From: Bog-473 sp036268485
Lineage (GTDB): Bacteria > Actinomycetota > Acidimicrobiia > Acidimicrobiales > RAAP-2
DNA length: 64,000 nt
Assembly (NCBI GenBank): GCA_036268485.1
Contig: DATAUC010000029.1
Location: forward strand, 1-64,000
Reading direction: 5' to 3'
The position numbers and the translations under genes are program-made. The first letter of the stretch is position 1; the number at the start of each line of letters is the position of its first letter. A model generated the notes under the pieces. That model saw nothing but the letters and a program-made list of their open reading frames with translations, did not search any database and was not told the DNA's origin. This document shows positions 42,562 to 51,814 of the stretch, one piece after another.

Positions 42562-44124
42562 ATGTCGATTTACAGCATCGCTGAGGTAATTCGGATCCAC
42601 GGAGCGAAACGCGCCAGCCAGCCGGCGATCATCCACCGCGGGAAAACCATCACCTTTGGTGAGTTCGAAGAGCGATCGAATCGTGTGGCCAATGGACTGC
42701 GGGCCGAAGGCATCGTCGCCCAGGACCGGGTTGCGTTTCTGGACAAGAACACGCCCGAGTATTTCGACGTGGTGTTCGGCGCATCCAAACTCAATGCCGT
42801 AAGCGTGGCGGTCAATTGGCGGCTCTCGGGGGGTGAGGCGGCCTATGTGGTGAACGACTCCCAAGCCCGAGTCTTTGTCGTTGGGCAGGACATGGTGCCG
42901 TTGTTGGAACAAATGGAGAGTGAGCTGCACCAGTCCATAAAGATTCTGGTGGTCGGCGGGCATCCTCGACACGAAGCCTTTGAAGCGTGGTGCGCCCGAC
43001 ACGACGCGATCGATCCAGAAATCGTGTCTGAGCCCGGCGACGTGGCTTTCCAGTTTTACAGCTCGGGCACCACGGGCCTCCCCAAGGGTGTGATGCTCAC
43101 CAACGATAATTGTTTTTCCTTCCTCGAAACCACGTACGAGATTCTCGGATTCACAGAACATTCCGTCAGCCTGGTCTGCATGCCCATCTTTCATGTGGCC
43201 GGGGGATTTTGGGCCCTGCTCAGCTTGTACTTTGGCCTTCCAGCTGTCTTGCAACACGAAGTTGTTCCGGCCGAGACCATCGAACTCATTGCGCGCCACG
43301 GAGTGACCCATGCCGTGTTCGCTCCGGCCGTCATGCAGTTCATGCTCGCTCTTCCCGAATCCCAGACGGCTGACTTCTCAAGCCTCGAGTGCATCTGTTA
43401 CGGCGCCTCACCGATATCGGAGGATGTCCTGCGCAATTCGATTCGCACGTTCGGATGCCGCTTCCTTCAGGCGTACGGTCTGACCGAAACAGCTGGCGGC
43501 ATTGTGGTCCTGGGAGACGAGGATCATGACCCCGACGGGCCCAACTCCCACCGTTTGCGCGCCGCGGGCAAGCCCACACCAGGCACTGAGATGCGGCTGG
43601 TCGACAGCGAGACCCTGCGTGATGTCCCGGTGGGCGAGGTCGGTGAGGTCCTCATCCGGAGCCGCCAGAACATGAAGGGATACTGGAACCGCCCAGACGA
43701 CACGGCAAAAACACGGTTGCCCGATGGATGGCTCCGCACCGGAGATGCGGCCTATGTCGACGAGGATGGCTACCTGTACATCCACGATCGTGTGAACGAC
43801 ATGATCGTGTCGGGCGGAGAGAACATCTATCCGGCCGAAGTCGAGAACTGCCTCATGTCCCATCCGGCGGTGGCCGACGTGGCCGTCATCGGCGTTCCTG
43901 ACGATCGATGGGGTGAGACACCCAAAGCGATGATTGTTCGAGCCGAGGGCAGCACCGAAGACGAGGCCGAAATGCTGGCCTTTGCCCGGGAACATCTGGC
44001 TCACTACAAGTGCCCTACTTCGGTTGAGTGGGTGCCGGCACTCCCCAGGAATCCAAGCGGGAAAATTCTGAAATCCGAACTACGGGCGCCCTACTGGAAG
44101 AGCAAGGGTCGAATGGTCAACTGA
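42562..44124 (+). CDS. Acyl-CoA ligase (FadD-type)
   Basis: A 520-residue adenylate-forming ligase that activates a carboxylic acid with ATP and CoA. The P-loop is YSSGTTGLPKG (about 162-172), the A5-type motif is QAYGLTETAGG, the hinge is GWLRTGDAAYVDEDGYLYIHDRVND and the catalytic Lys lies in NPSGKILK (about 506-513). AAAGGAG lies 6 nt before the ATG at 42562. First gene of a plus-strand operon with SDR, LLM oxidoreductase and CocE-type hydrolase. It would prime the imported acid for beta-oxidation. Confidence 0.93.
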   Translation: MSIYSIAEVIRIHGAKRASQPAIIHRGKTITFGEFEERSNRVANGLRAEGIVAQDRVAFLDKNTPEYFDVVFGASKLNAVSVAVNWRLSGGEAAYVVNDSQARVFVVGQDMVPLLEQMESELHQSIKILVVGGHPRHEAFEAWCARHDAIDPEIVSEPGDVAFQFYSSGTTGLPKGVMLTNDNCFSFLETTYEILGFTEHSVSLVCMPIFHVAGGFWALLSLYFGLPAVLQHEVVPAETIELIARHGVTHAVFAPAVMQFMLALPESQTADFSSLECICYGASPISEDVLRNSIRTFGCRFLQAYGLTETAGGIVVLGDEDHDPDGPNSHRLRAAGKPTPGTEMRLVDSETLRDVPVGEVGEVLIRSRQNMKGYWNRPDDTAKTRLPDGWLRTGDAAYVDEDGYLYIHDRVNDMIVSGGENIYPAEVENCLMSHPAVADVAVIGVPDDRWGETPKAMIVRAEGSTEDEAEMLAFAREHLAHYKCPTSVEWVPALPRNPSGKILKSELRAPYWKSKGRMVN

Positions 44125-44198
44125 TCCGGGGTCACGCACCAATCCCGCTAAGTACGACTCCATCCGTCCACACGACAAGCCAATGACTGGATTTCGAA

Positions 44199-45128
44199 AT
44201 GAATGACTCGGAACTGCGGTTCGACGGCCAGGTGGCCGTGGTCACTGGTGGTGGTCAGGGACTCGGCCGGGAACACGCCTTCTTGTTGGCCGAACGGGGG
44301 GCCCACCTCGTTGTCAACGATGTCGGGTCAGATCCCCACGGCGGTGGCCAGTCAGAGGATCCGGCGCGCCGGGTGGTTGAAGAGATTCTGGCCAAGGGAG
44401 GCGACGCCGTGGCTGACTTCCACAGTGTCGCCACGGCTGAAGGTGGACACGCCATTATCGATACAGCCATGAAAGCCCACGGCCGCATTGACATTTTGGT
44501 CCACAACGCAGGCATCACCGACGTGAGCGGTATTGCCGATCTGTCGCCCGATCGCCTCGATGCCACCCTCGATGTCCATCTCCGTGGTGCATTTTTCGTG
44601 ATCACTCCGGCCTGGAAATACATGCGCGCCGCAGGGTATGGACGAATCGTGAACGTCATCTCCAATGCCGGCCTCTTCGGTCTCCCCGGTGCGCCGGCCT
44701 ACTCGGCCGCCAAGGGAGGATTGGTGGCCCTCACGCTGTCTTTGGCCGGTGAAGGAGCACCACACGGCATTCAGGTCAACGCCGTGGCACCGGCGGCGAT
44801 CACTCGACTCACCGCGGGCCTCGATGCGGGACCTCTCACCGAATGGTGGGAGAGGTGGTTTCACCCAGGACGGGTCTCACCCGTCGTCGCCTGGCTGGCC
44901 CACCCTGACTGTCCCACCACCGGTGAGATCTATTCCGCCGGCGGTGGGCGTGTGGCCCGGGTCTTCACGGCTGAGGTACCCGGCTACTGGAGTGACCATC
45001 TTTCGCCCGAAGACGTTCGCGATCACCTGGCCGACATTCGGGCTCAAGACGGCTATTCCATGCCCGGGAGTTCGGCTGAAGAGATGGCTCTGTACCGAAA
45101 GATGATCCCAGAAGGAGGAATGCGATGA
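44199..45128 (+). CDS. SDR-family hydroxyacyl dehydrogenase, MFE-2-like
   Basis: A 309-residue short-chain dehydrogenase of the type found in peroxisomal multifunctional enzyme 2. The NAD motif is TGGGQGLGREHAFLLAERGA (about 17-36), followed by the loop VNDVGSDPHGGGQSEDPA characteristic of MFE-2, NAG near 108 and YSAAK as the active site. Likely oxidises a 3-hydroxyacyl-CoA. It ends in an ATGA overlap with the LLM gene, so both are made from one message. Confidence 0.9.
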   Translation: MNDSELRFDGQVAVVTGGGQGLGREHAFLLAERGAHLVVNDVGSDPHGGGQSEDPARRVVEEILAKGGDAVADFHSVATAEGGHAIIDTAMKAHGRIDILVHNAGITDVSGIADLSPDRLDATLDVHLRGAFFVITPAWKYMRAAGYGRIVNVISNAGLFGLPGAPAYSAAKGGLVALTLSLAGEGAPHGIQVNAVAPAAITRLTAGLDAGPLTEWWERWFHPGRVSPVVAWLAHPDCPTTGEIYSAGGGRVARVFTAEVPGYWSDHLSPEDVRDHLADIRAQDGYSMPGSSAEEMALYRKMIPEGGMR

Positions 45129-46180
45129 AGGTTGGCATGTGTTCGGTGTTTCACAATCCCCATGACACTCACTCTGACGCCGACGTGTATGAGGACAACA
45201 TTCGGTTGGCCGTTCAGGCTGAACCCCTGGGTTTTGACTCGCTCTGGACCGTCGAGCACCACTTCACGGACTATTGCCTGTCGCCCAACCCGTTCGAGTT
45301 CTTGAGTTTCATGGCCGGGAAGACCGAACACATCCAACTCGGCACAATGGTGGTGGTGGTCCCGTGGTGGCACGACCCCATTCGAATTGCCGAACAGGTG
45401 TCGGCCCTCGACCACCTCTCACGTGGTCGCTTTATTTTCGGCCTCGGACGCGGCGCTGCTCGAAAAGAATTCGAGGCATTCGGTGTCCCCATGGATGAGT
45501 CCCGGACGCGATTCAACGAAGCCTCAGCCATGGTCATCGAAGGACTGGAAAGTGGCTTCTGCGAGTACGACGGAGAGATCATCAAGCAGCCCCGAGCTGA
45601 AATCCGCCCTAAGCCAGCCGGTTCGTTCGTCGGGCGTCGGTTTGGCGCAGCCGTCTCACCGGAGTCGTGCCATATAACGGCCAACCTCGGACTGGGCATG
45701 TTGATCATTCCGCAGAAGCCGATGGATCTCATTCTGGCGGATGTGAAAACGCACACGGATGCTTACCGCTCCCGTTGGAACGAAGACCCGCCGCCGCCCA
45801 TCGTCTCACTCTGCGTTTATTGCGACGAAGACGAGGCCAAAGTGGCCGAGTTCAAGAACACATGGGTCCGCCAACAGGCGGAGAACGTCGTACGCCACTA
45901 CGAACTCGGCGGAGCCCACTTCGCCACCACCAAGGGGTACGAGTCCTATGCCGCCGAGAGCGACGCCGTAGCCCGCCAAATGGTGGACCTGCAGATTGAT
46001 CTCCAGGTCTGCGGCACGCCCGAGCAATGCGTTGAACATATATTGCGCCTTGGCCGTGACATTGGCACGGACAACTTTGTCGGTGTTTTTCATTTTGCGG
46101 GGATGCCGGTCGATGTCTCCGAGCGGAGCATCCAACTCTTTGCCCGAGAAGTCCTGCCGGAGCTCCAGAAGGCCACCTAA
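45125..46180 (+). CDS. LLM-class flavin-dependent oxidoreductase
   Basis: A 351-residue luciferase-like enzyme of the bacterial luciferase alpha-subunit type, with LWTVEHHFTDYCLSPNP (about 41-57), HIQLGTMVVVVPWWHDPIR and RFIFGLGRGAARKEFEAFG. The EHHF motif is typical of flavin monooxygenases rather than F420 reductases, so oxygenation of the substrate, for example a Baeyer-Villiger step, is plausible. Its start overlaps the SDR stop (ATGA), and the hydrolase follows after 10 nt. Confidence 0.9.
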   Translation: MKVGMCSVFHNPHDTHSDADVYEDNIRLAVQAEPLGFDSLWTVEHHFTDYCLSPNPFEFLSFMAGKTEHIQLGTMVVVVPWWHDPIRIAEQVSALDHLSRGRFIFGLGRGAARKEFEAFGVPMDESRTRFNEASAMVIEGLESGFCEYDGEIIKQPRAEIRPKPAGSFVGRRFGAAVSPESCHITANLGLGMLIIPQKPMDLILADVKTHTDAYRSRWNEDPPPPIVSLCVYCDEDEAKVAEFKNTWVRQQAENVVRHYELGGAHFATTKGYESYAAESDAVARQMVDLQIDLQVCGTPEQCVEHILRLGRDIGTDNFVGVFHFAGMPVDVSERSIQLFAREVLPELQKAT

Positions 46181-46190
46181 GCCAACCATC

Positions 46191-47903
46191 GTGGCTCATC
46201 CAATCCGATTCGAGCGCGATGTTGAAATGAAGACACGCGATGGCGTCGTCCTACGTGCTGACATCATCCGCCCGGAAACGTCTGAACCGGTACCGGCCAT
46301 CGTGTCGCGTACTCCTTACGACAAGGGCATCCGCCTAGGCTCCTTCGCCCACCTAAATGCACTTGATGCAGCCAAAGCCGGATTCGCCGTCGTCTACCAG
46401 GACATCCGAGGCCGCTTCGCGTCCGAGGGCGAATGGTCGCTGATGGGTTGGGACTCGGTCGAACAGGACGACGGCTTCGACTGCATTGAGTGGGTGGCCA
46501 GCCAGGATTGGTGCAACGGGCGAGTCGGCATGATCGGTGGCTCCTACGAGGCTCTCAATGCGATGGCCGCGGCCGTTGCGCAGCCGCCAAGCCTCCGAGC
46601 CATCGCTCCGGCTTTGGTCGGAAGCACAGATGCGCGCATCACGACCCGCATGCTCGAAGGGGTGATCTTGAGTTGGAGCGCCTTGGTGGCCGTCGACGTC
46701 TTGCAGAAACGAGCGGCGGAAGGACACGTCGATCCGGGCGACATGAGGAAAGCCATGTCGGCGCTCGTCGATCCGGCGTCGGTGGCCAGCACGTTGCCGC
46801 TGGGGGACCTCGCTCCCCTCACTATCCCCGGAATGCCGACCTACCGGGAGCTCACCGAACGCATCATCAACGCAGGTGGTGCCTTGACCGATGCTTTCCA
46901 TCGGATTGAGGTTCCAGCCCTCCTTACCACCGGCTGGTGGGACCAGGCCGGTGGATCTCACTTCTTTCGGAAGCTCCGCTCCAACGGAGGGACCGCGGGG
47001 GCCCGCGAAGACACACGGATGATCGTTGGACCGTGGAGCCACACCCAACACGACGTCCATCTGGGTGACCTGGGCTTCGGCCAGCTGGCATCCCTGCTGG
47101 GCGGCGGCGTCGGGGCGGCTCACTTGGCCTTTTTCTCACATCACCTGCGAGACGACACTCCGTTCGAGCCGGACGTCCGTTACTTCCTAACTGGTGTCAA
47201 TGCGTGGCGTCACGCGTCAGACTGGCCGCCTCCAGAGAGCGGTGAGCATCGCATCTTCCTTTACGCGGTCCAAGGTGCTAATTCCGTTTCAGGCGATGGT
47301 GCCCTGATGCACGCGGCGCCGACGGCGGAGGACGCAGTCGATGAATTCGACTATGACCCCAATGTCCCAGTTCCTTCAGTTGGATTTCGGGCGCTGAACC
47401 TGGGCGGGCCAACGGTACCTGGACCATTTGATCAGTCGCGGGTCGAAGGGCGCGATGACGTCTTGGTCTACAGCTCCCCTCTCCTGGAGAGTACCGTCGT
47501 AGTCGTTGGTGATCCTCACGTCCAACTCTTCGTGTCCACCAGTGCCCCTGATACTGATTTCATCGTCAAGCTGTGCGACGTGAGCCCGGATGGAACATCC
47601 CGCAACATCGCCGACGGCATGGTGCAACTCAGTTGGCAGAGAGAACCGCCTTCCGATGGAACTAATCCCGCAAAAGAAGTCACGTCACTCAAAATCGACC
47701 TCGGGATGGTCGGACATGCATTCGCAGTGGGTCATCGCATCCGATTGCAGATCGCTTCAAGTGCGTTCCCACACTTCAACCGCAACCTAAATACCGGAAT
47801 GCCAGCTGATGCGGAGACTGACGGGGTCATCGCTCACCAGACAGTGCACCGCTCTCGCCACTTTGCTTCACATGTGGTGCTGCCGGTAGGTGGCACCGGG
47901 TGA
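46191..47903 (+). CDS. CocE/NonD-family hydrolase
   Basis: A 570-residue X-Pro dipeptidyl-peptidase (S15)/cocaine-esterase-fold hydrolase. The alpha/beta-hydrolase core has nucleophile Ser in GMIGGSYEALNAM (about 119), Asp in LTTGWWDQAGG and His in VGPWSHTQHD; the C-terminal half is a jelly-roll (LVYSSPLLESTVVVVGDPHVQLF, then HRIRLQIASSAFPHFNRNLN). An ester or amide of the imported compound, or the product of a Baeyer-Villiger step by the preceding oxygenase, is a likely substrate. The GTG at 46191 is 10 nt after the LLM stop. Last gene of the operon, before tRNA-Arg. Confidence 0.9.
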   Translation: MAHPIRFERDVEMKTRDGVVLRADIIRPETSEPVPAIVSRTPYDKGIRLGSFAHLNALDAAKAGFAVVYQDIRGRFASEGEWSLMGWDSVEQDDGFDCIEWVASQDWCNGRVGMIGGSYEALNAMAAAVAQPPSLRAIAPALVGSTDARITTRMLEGVILSWSALVAVDVLQKRAAEGHVDPGDMRKAMSALVDPASVASTLPLGDLAPLTIPGMPTYRELTERIINAGGALTDAFHRIEVPALLTTGWWDQAGGSHFFRKLRSNGGTAGAREDTRMIVGPWSHTQHDVHLGDLGFGQLASLLGGGVGAAHLAFFSHHLRDDTPFEPDVRYFLTGVNAWRHASDWPPPESGEHRIFLYAVQGANSVSGDGALMHAAPTAEDAVDEFDYDPNVPVPSVGFRALNLGGPTVPGPFDQSRVEGRDDVLVYSSPLLESTVVVVGDPHVQLFVSTSAPDTDFIVKLCDVSPDGTSRNIADGMVQLSWQREPPSDGTNPAKEVTSLKIDLGMVGHAFAVGHRIRLQIASSAFPHFNRNLNTGMPADAETDGVIAHQTVHRSRHFASHVVLPVGGTG

Positions 47904-47945
47904 TCCGGGTGTGCAGCAACTGAACGGTGGGACAAGGCCAAAAAG

Positions 47946-48019
47946 CGCGCTCGGAGGGATTCGAACCCCCAACCTTCTGATCCGTAGTCAGATGCTCTAG
48001 TCCGTTGAGCTACGAGCGC
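47946..48019 (-). tRNA. tRNA-Arg (anticodon ACG)
   Basis: Read on the minus strand, acceptor arms GCGCTCG (48019-48013) and CGAGCGC (47953-47947) pair; discriminator G is at 47946 and no CCA is encoded. The anticodon stem TCTGA/TCAGA holds loop CTACGGA, anticodon ACG (47985-47983). T arm GGGGGTTCGAATCCC. A T5 run follows the 3' end, probably the terminator. TadA would convert A34 to inosine. The 3' end faces the catabolic island. Confidence 0.97.
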
Positions 48020-48078
48020 TAGGTGACTTGCCAGTGTAACTGACAAAATCGGATCCGCCGAAAGACCACTTCGCCCGG

Positions 48079-49287
48079 TCAGACTTCAATCGGCAGGTTG
48101 GCGTAGCCCCGGACTGTGCTGGTGTGCAATGGCGTGGCCTTCGACAGATCCACTGTCCAAACCGGGAACCGACGCAACGTCTCCTCAATGGCGATCCGAC
48201 CTTCAAGTCGGGCCAGAGCGGCACCGAGACAGAAATGGACTCCGTAGCCGAACGAGAGGTGATGATCCATCACCCGGCGGATGTCAAACTGGTCGGCGTT
48301 CGGGAAGCTGCGCTCGTCCCGCCCGGCTGATCCGTCAATAAGGAGCAACTTGGAATTGGCCGGGATGACCTGACCCTGGAATTCCGTCTCGGCCGTCGTC
48401 CAGCGGCCCTGCACGGGGGACGGGGACTCGTAGCGCAGGAGCTCTTCGACGGCATTGGGAATGAGGCTGGCGTCGGCCGCCAGTTCGGCGCGCTGATCGG
48501 GATGATCAGCCAGCACTACGCCGGCCCACCCAATGAGTCGAGCCACCGTTTCGGTGCCGGCCATCACGATGAGGAGCGAGAACATGACCACTTCGTCCAG
48601 GGTCAGCCGACGCACCTCGCCGTCCTCATCGACGATTTCGCCCTGCAGCAAGTCGGTGAACATGTCGTCGCGGGGCTGGCGCATCCGGGCCTCGAGCTGC
48701 GCGATGGTGTATTCGTGCAGGTTGGCCATGGCCTGAGCGGAGTGGTCGTTGATCATGCCGGTCACCGGATCGAGATGGAATGTGCTGTCGATCTCGTGTC
48801 GCACGTAGTCGCGATCTTCCTGGGGGACCCCCAGCAGAGCAGCGATGACATAGGCCGGGACCCGTGCTCCGAAGTCCTGCACGTAATCGAACGTGGAATG
48901 GCCAACCTGGGTATCGAGCAACGATGCGCACAACGAGCGGACGTCATCTTCGAGGACAGCCATCCGCCGTGGGGTGAAGGCCTTTGAGACCAGGCGGCGC
49001 AGCCGGGTGTGATCCGGTGGATCGAGGAAGATCATCAACCCACCGCTGAGCACTTCGGGGGACATCATTTCCAACACAGTGCCGTGGGCCGAGCTGAACG
49101 TATGCGGGTCCCGGTGGGCGCCGTCCACATCGCTGAACCGGCTCAGTGCATAGAAGTCGAGCTGTTCGTTGTAATAGAGGGGTGCCTCGTCACGGAGGCG
49201 CTTCCAGATGGTGTGGGGGTCGTCCTTGTACTGCTCGTCCAGAGGATCCCAGGCCAAAGGCGCGTCGGTCGCCGTGACAGCCCTCAT
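48079..49287 (-). CDS. Cytochrome P450
   Basis: A 402-residue soluble P450. Landmarks are the I-helix AGTETVARLIGW (about 235-246), K-helix EELLRYESPSP and heme loop FGYGVHFCLGAALA with axial Cys353. Its stop lies 59 bp from the tRNA-Arg gene. The upstream glucokinase ends only 3 nt before the ATG, so the two are probably on one transcript. No redox partner is encoded nearby. Substrate unknown. Confidence 0.93.
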   Translation of the reverse strand: MRAVTATDAPLAWDPLDEQYKDDPHTIWKRLRDEAPLYYNEQLDFYALSRFSDVDGAHRDPHTFSSAHGTVLEMMSPEVLSGGLMIFLDPPDHTRLRRLVSKAFTPRRMAVLEDDVRSLCASLLDTQVGHSTFDYVQDFGARVPAYVIAALLGVPQEDRDYVRHEIDSTFHLDPVTGMINDHSAQAMANLHEYTIAQLEARMRQPRDDMFTDLLQGEIVDEDGEVRRLTLDEVVMFSLLIVMAGTETVARLIGWAGVVLADHPDQRAELAADASLIPNAVEELLRYESPSPVQGRWTTAETEFQGQVIPANSKLLLIDGSAGRDERSFPNADQFDIRRVMDHHLSFGYGVHFCLGAALARLEGRIAIEETLRRFPVWTVDLSKATPLHTSTVRGYANLPIEV

Positions 49288-49290
49288 TGC

Positions 49291-50109
49291 TCAGACTCCA
49301 ATGTGGGGGCCGTCCCACAGCTTTATGCCACCCAGAATGCCCGCCGTGTTGTCGACCACGGTGGTTCGCTCCAGTACATCGCCCAGCTCATCGCGGTCGA
49401 CGGCCCGGGCGTTGCCGCCGCCGATGTAGAGATGATCGAAGAAGAACAGGGCGTCAAGACAAGCCACCGCTTCGCGCACCCGCTTGTTCCAGTGCTTGTC
49501 ACCCTCGTTCTTGCGGGCGAGTTCACCCAGCGCCTCGTTGTACGTCTCTTCCTTGTGAAACGGATGGTGGGCCAGCTCCATGTGCGGGAGAAGTTGGCCG
49601 TCCATGAAGAGGGCCGTGCCGAACCCGGTACCCAAGGTGATGACGAGTTCCAGCCCCTTACCCTCTACGACGGCGGCGCCCTGGACATCGGCATCGTTGG
49701 CCACCTTGGTCGGCTTGCCCAAGGATGCTGTCAGTGCTGTCGCCAGGTCGAAGTCGGACCACGCTTTGAACAGTGCGGGATCGACCGCCGTGCCCGGACC
49801 CTTCTTGAGTACGAAATGCGGAGCACTCAGCACATGCCCGCTGCGCACCATGCCCGGGAAGCCACAGGAGACCCGATCTGCCTCAGGCAAGGGCTTGACC
49901 AATTTCGTGAGCGCCGCGACCAAGCCGTTGTCACCATCGGGCGGCATGGGATAGCTGGTGGCGATCTTGACCCGATCGGCCACCATGGTGCCATCCTTGG
50001 AAAGCACCGACGCTTTGAGTCCGGTTCCACCGACATCAATGGCCAGCGTGAAGGGATGTTCGGGGGCTGAGCTTTTCGAGTCCGTATCCACTGTCCGCAC
50101 TGTACCCAT
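49291..50109 (-). CDS. ppgK: ROK-family glucokinase, polyphosphate-glucokinase-like
   Basis: A 272-residue sugar kinase that should phosphorylate glucose with polyphosphate or ATP. Phosphate-binding motif IDVGGTGLKASV (about 24-35), the catalytic NDADVQGAA and the glycine-rich LGTGFGTALF are visible. The length and order match actinobacterial PpgK. Start chosen at the ATG at 50109; nearby GTG codons would shorten it by a few residues. It sits 25 nt after the TetR gene and 3 nt before the P450. Polyphosphate use is family-based. Confidence 0.88.
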   Translation of the reverse strand: MGTVRTVDTDSKSSAPEHPFTLAIDVGGTGLKASVLSKDGTMVADRVKIATSYPMPPDGDNGLVAALTKLVKPLPEADRVSCGFPGMVRSGHVLSAPHFVLKKGPGTAVDPALFKAWSDFDLATALTASLGKPTKVANDADVQGAAVVEGKGLELVITLGTGFGTALFMDGQLLPHMELAHHPFHKEETYNEALGELARKNEGDKHWNKRVREAVACLDALFFFDHLYIGGGNARAVDRDELGDVLERTTVVDNTAGILGGIKLWDGPHIGV

Positions 50110-50134
50110 GGCGCTCTCCAGCCGTACGGGCGCC

Positions 50135-50722
50135 TCAGTGCAGCAGATCGCCCAGGGCATCGCCCAGATAGCCGCGGATCTCGTCGTTGGACAGATCGTT
50201 GAAGGCGTCGCCGGACATGAAGAGTCCGGCCACGATGGCCCCGAAGGCCGCCGCCATGCGGACGCGATCCCGCACCGGGATGCGAGGATCGGCCAGGATG
50301 CGTTGGAATTGGGCCTGAAAGTCTTCATGTTCGGCTTCGTGCGCTTCTTGGTGCAACTTCTCGAAAGCGGCCTGATTCCTCTCGTGCAAGAGAAAGATCT
50401 TGCGTTGCGCCAACATCTGATCGACCAACTGGCCCAGGAGATCGCCCCATGCCGGAAGGGTGACGACTTCAGTCTGGAAGTGCTGGAGGGCATCACGACC
50501 AAACTCGTGAATGCGCATGTGCAGCGCCATCAAGATGTCGTCCTTGGAGGCGAAGTGGTAGTAGAGCGCCGCCTTGGTGAAGCCCAGCTGCTCGGCGATC
50601 TCGCGCAATGAGGTCTTGTCGAACCCCTTCTCTATAAAGAGGTCAAGAGCCACATTGAGGATCCGCTCCCTGGTGCTCAAGGTCTCTGGGGGCGGCTCGG
50701 TAACCACGGCGTCCTGCGTCAC
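50135..50722 (-). CDS. TetR-family regulator of the DrrAB-type exporter
   Basis: A 195-residue TetR repressor with HTH STRERILNVALDLFIEKGFDKTSLREIAEQLGFTKAALYYHFASKDDIL (read in pieces, about 16-65). Start is GTG at 50722; TAGTAT lies 7 nt upstream, so it is leaderless. Its promoter overlaps the first of two 20-bp direct repeats that also flank the divergent exporter start, which marks it as the likely regulator of both. It may also govern glucokinase and P450 downstream. Confidence 0.88.
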   Translation of the reverse strand: MTQDAVVTEPPPETLSTRERILNVALDLFIEKGFDKTSLREIAEQLGFTKAALYYHFASKDDILMALHMRIHEFGRDALQHFQTEVVTLPAWGDLLGQLVDQMLAQRKIFLLHERNQAAFEKLHQEAHEAEHEDFQAQFQRILADPRIPVRDRVRMAAAFGAIVAGLFMSGDAFNDLSNDEIRGYLGDALGDLLH

Positions 50723-50731
50723 ATCTTCAAT

Positions 50732-50800
50732 ACTACTTGACGGCAGGTAAGTTGGCCCCTTACCATGCGGTTAGTACGAAACTACTAGCCGACAGGTAAG
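50732..50800. promoter_or_regulatory. Pair of 20-bp direct repeats between TetR and DrrA-type genes
   Basis: Repeat 1 (50732-50751, ACTACTTGACGGCAGGTAAG) and repeat 2 (50781-50800, ACTACTAGCCGACAGGTAAG) match at 16 of 20 positions, 49 bp apart. Repeat 1 overlaps the -10 of the TetR gene and repeat 2 ends 6 nt before the exporter ATG, so one protein bound to both could block both promoters. Confidence 0.55.
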
Positions 50801-50806
50801 GACGCC

Positions 50807-51814
50807 ATGGCACCGGACAACATGATTGAGGCCTCCGGGCTGACAAAGCGCTACGGCGACACCCAGGCCCTGGCCGGCGTCGACTTCGTCGTGCCGGCCG
50901 GGACCATCCTGGGTGTGCTCGGACCGAACGGAGCCGGCAAGACCACCGCGGTGCGCATCCTCACCACGCTGGCCAGCCCGGACTCGGGCCGGGGCACCGT
51001 GGCCGGCTTCGACGTGGTCACCCAGGCGGCCGATGTCCGCCGGTGCATGGGCGTGGCCGCCCAGGACGCCACACTTGACGGGGCGCTCACCGGACGGCAG
51101 AACCTGGTCCTCATCGGAGAGCTGAGCCGGATGGGACGATCGGCGGCCAAGAAGCGGGCCGATGACCTCCTCGAGCGTTTCAACCTGACCGATGCCGCCG
51201 ACCGGATCATGAAGGGCTACTCGGGCGGCATGCGGCGGCGGTTGGATCTGGCCGCCAGCACCATGACGCGACCCTCGGTGCTCTTCCTCGACGAACCGAC
51301 CACCGGGCTGGACCCCGTCAGCCGCCAGCGGATGTGGGAGGTCATCCGGGAACTGGTCAGCGACGGGGTCACCTTGTTGTTGACCACCCAGTACCTGGAC
51401 GAAGCCGACACGCTGGCCGACAACATCGTGGTCATCGACCACGGTCGGGTCATCGCCGAAGGGACGCCGCGCCAGTTGAAGGAAGCCAGCAAGAGCGCCC
51501 GCTTGGAGGTCACGCTGTCATTTCCGGCCGATGGAGCTGTGGCTGCGTTGCAGCCGCTGGTGGCCGGGCGGGTCCTGGTCAGCGCCGACGGGCAACACCT
51601 GAGCGCAGCCATTGACAGCGGTTCGGGCCTGGCCACTGCGGTGGTGCGGGCGCTGGACGCCGCCGGCATCGTGGTCGACAACATTGAGATCCGGCAGCCC
51701 TCGCTCGACGATGTCTTCTTCTCGCTCACCGGCAACGCTCCCGACGACGCCGACGACGAGCGCCCCCTCACGGTCGATGACCTTCCCAACGAGCTCGAAG
51801 GAGTCTCCGCATGA
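50807..51814 (+). CDS. DrrA-type ABC exporter ATPase
   Basis: A 335-residue ATP-binding subunit of an ABC-2 exporter of the daunorubicin-resistance type. Walker A GPNGAGKTT (about 42-50), signature YSGGMRRRLDLAAS, Walker B VLFLDEPTTGLDP and a C-terminal DUF4162-like domain (about 225-310) are present. Translationally coupled to the permease (ATGA). Controlled by the divergent TetR. Drug or lipid substrate unknown. Confidence 0.92.
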   Translation: MAPDNMIEASGLTKRYGDTQALAGVDFVVPAGTILGVLGPNGAGKTTAVRILTTLASPDSGRGTVAGFDVVTQAADVRRCMGVAAQDATLDGALTGRQNLVLIGELSRMGRSAAKKRADDLLERFNLTDAADRIMKGYSGGMRRRLDLAASTMTRPSVLFLDEPTTGLDPVSRQRMWEVIRELVSDGVTLLLTTQYLDEADTLADNIVVIDHGRVIAEGTPRQLKEASKSARLEVTLSFPADGAVAALQPLVAGRVLVSADGQHLSAAIDSGSGLATAVVRALDAAGIVVDNIEIRQPSLDDVFFSLTGNAPDDADDERPLTVDDLPNELEGVSA

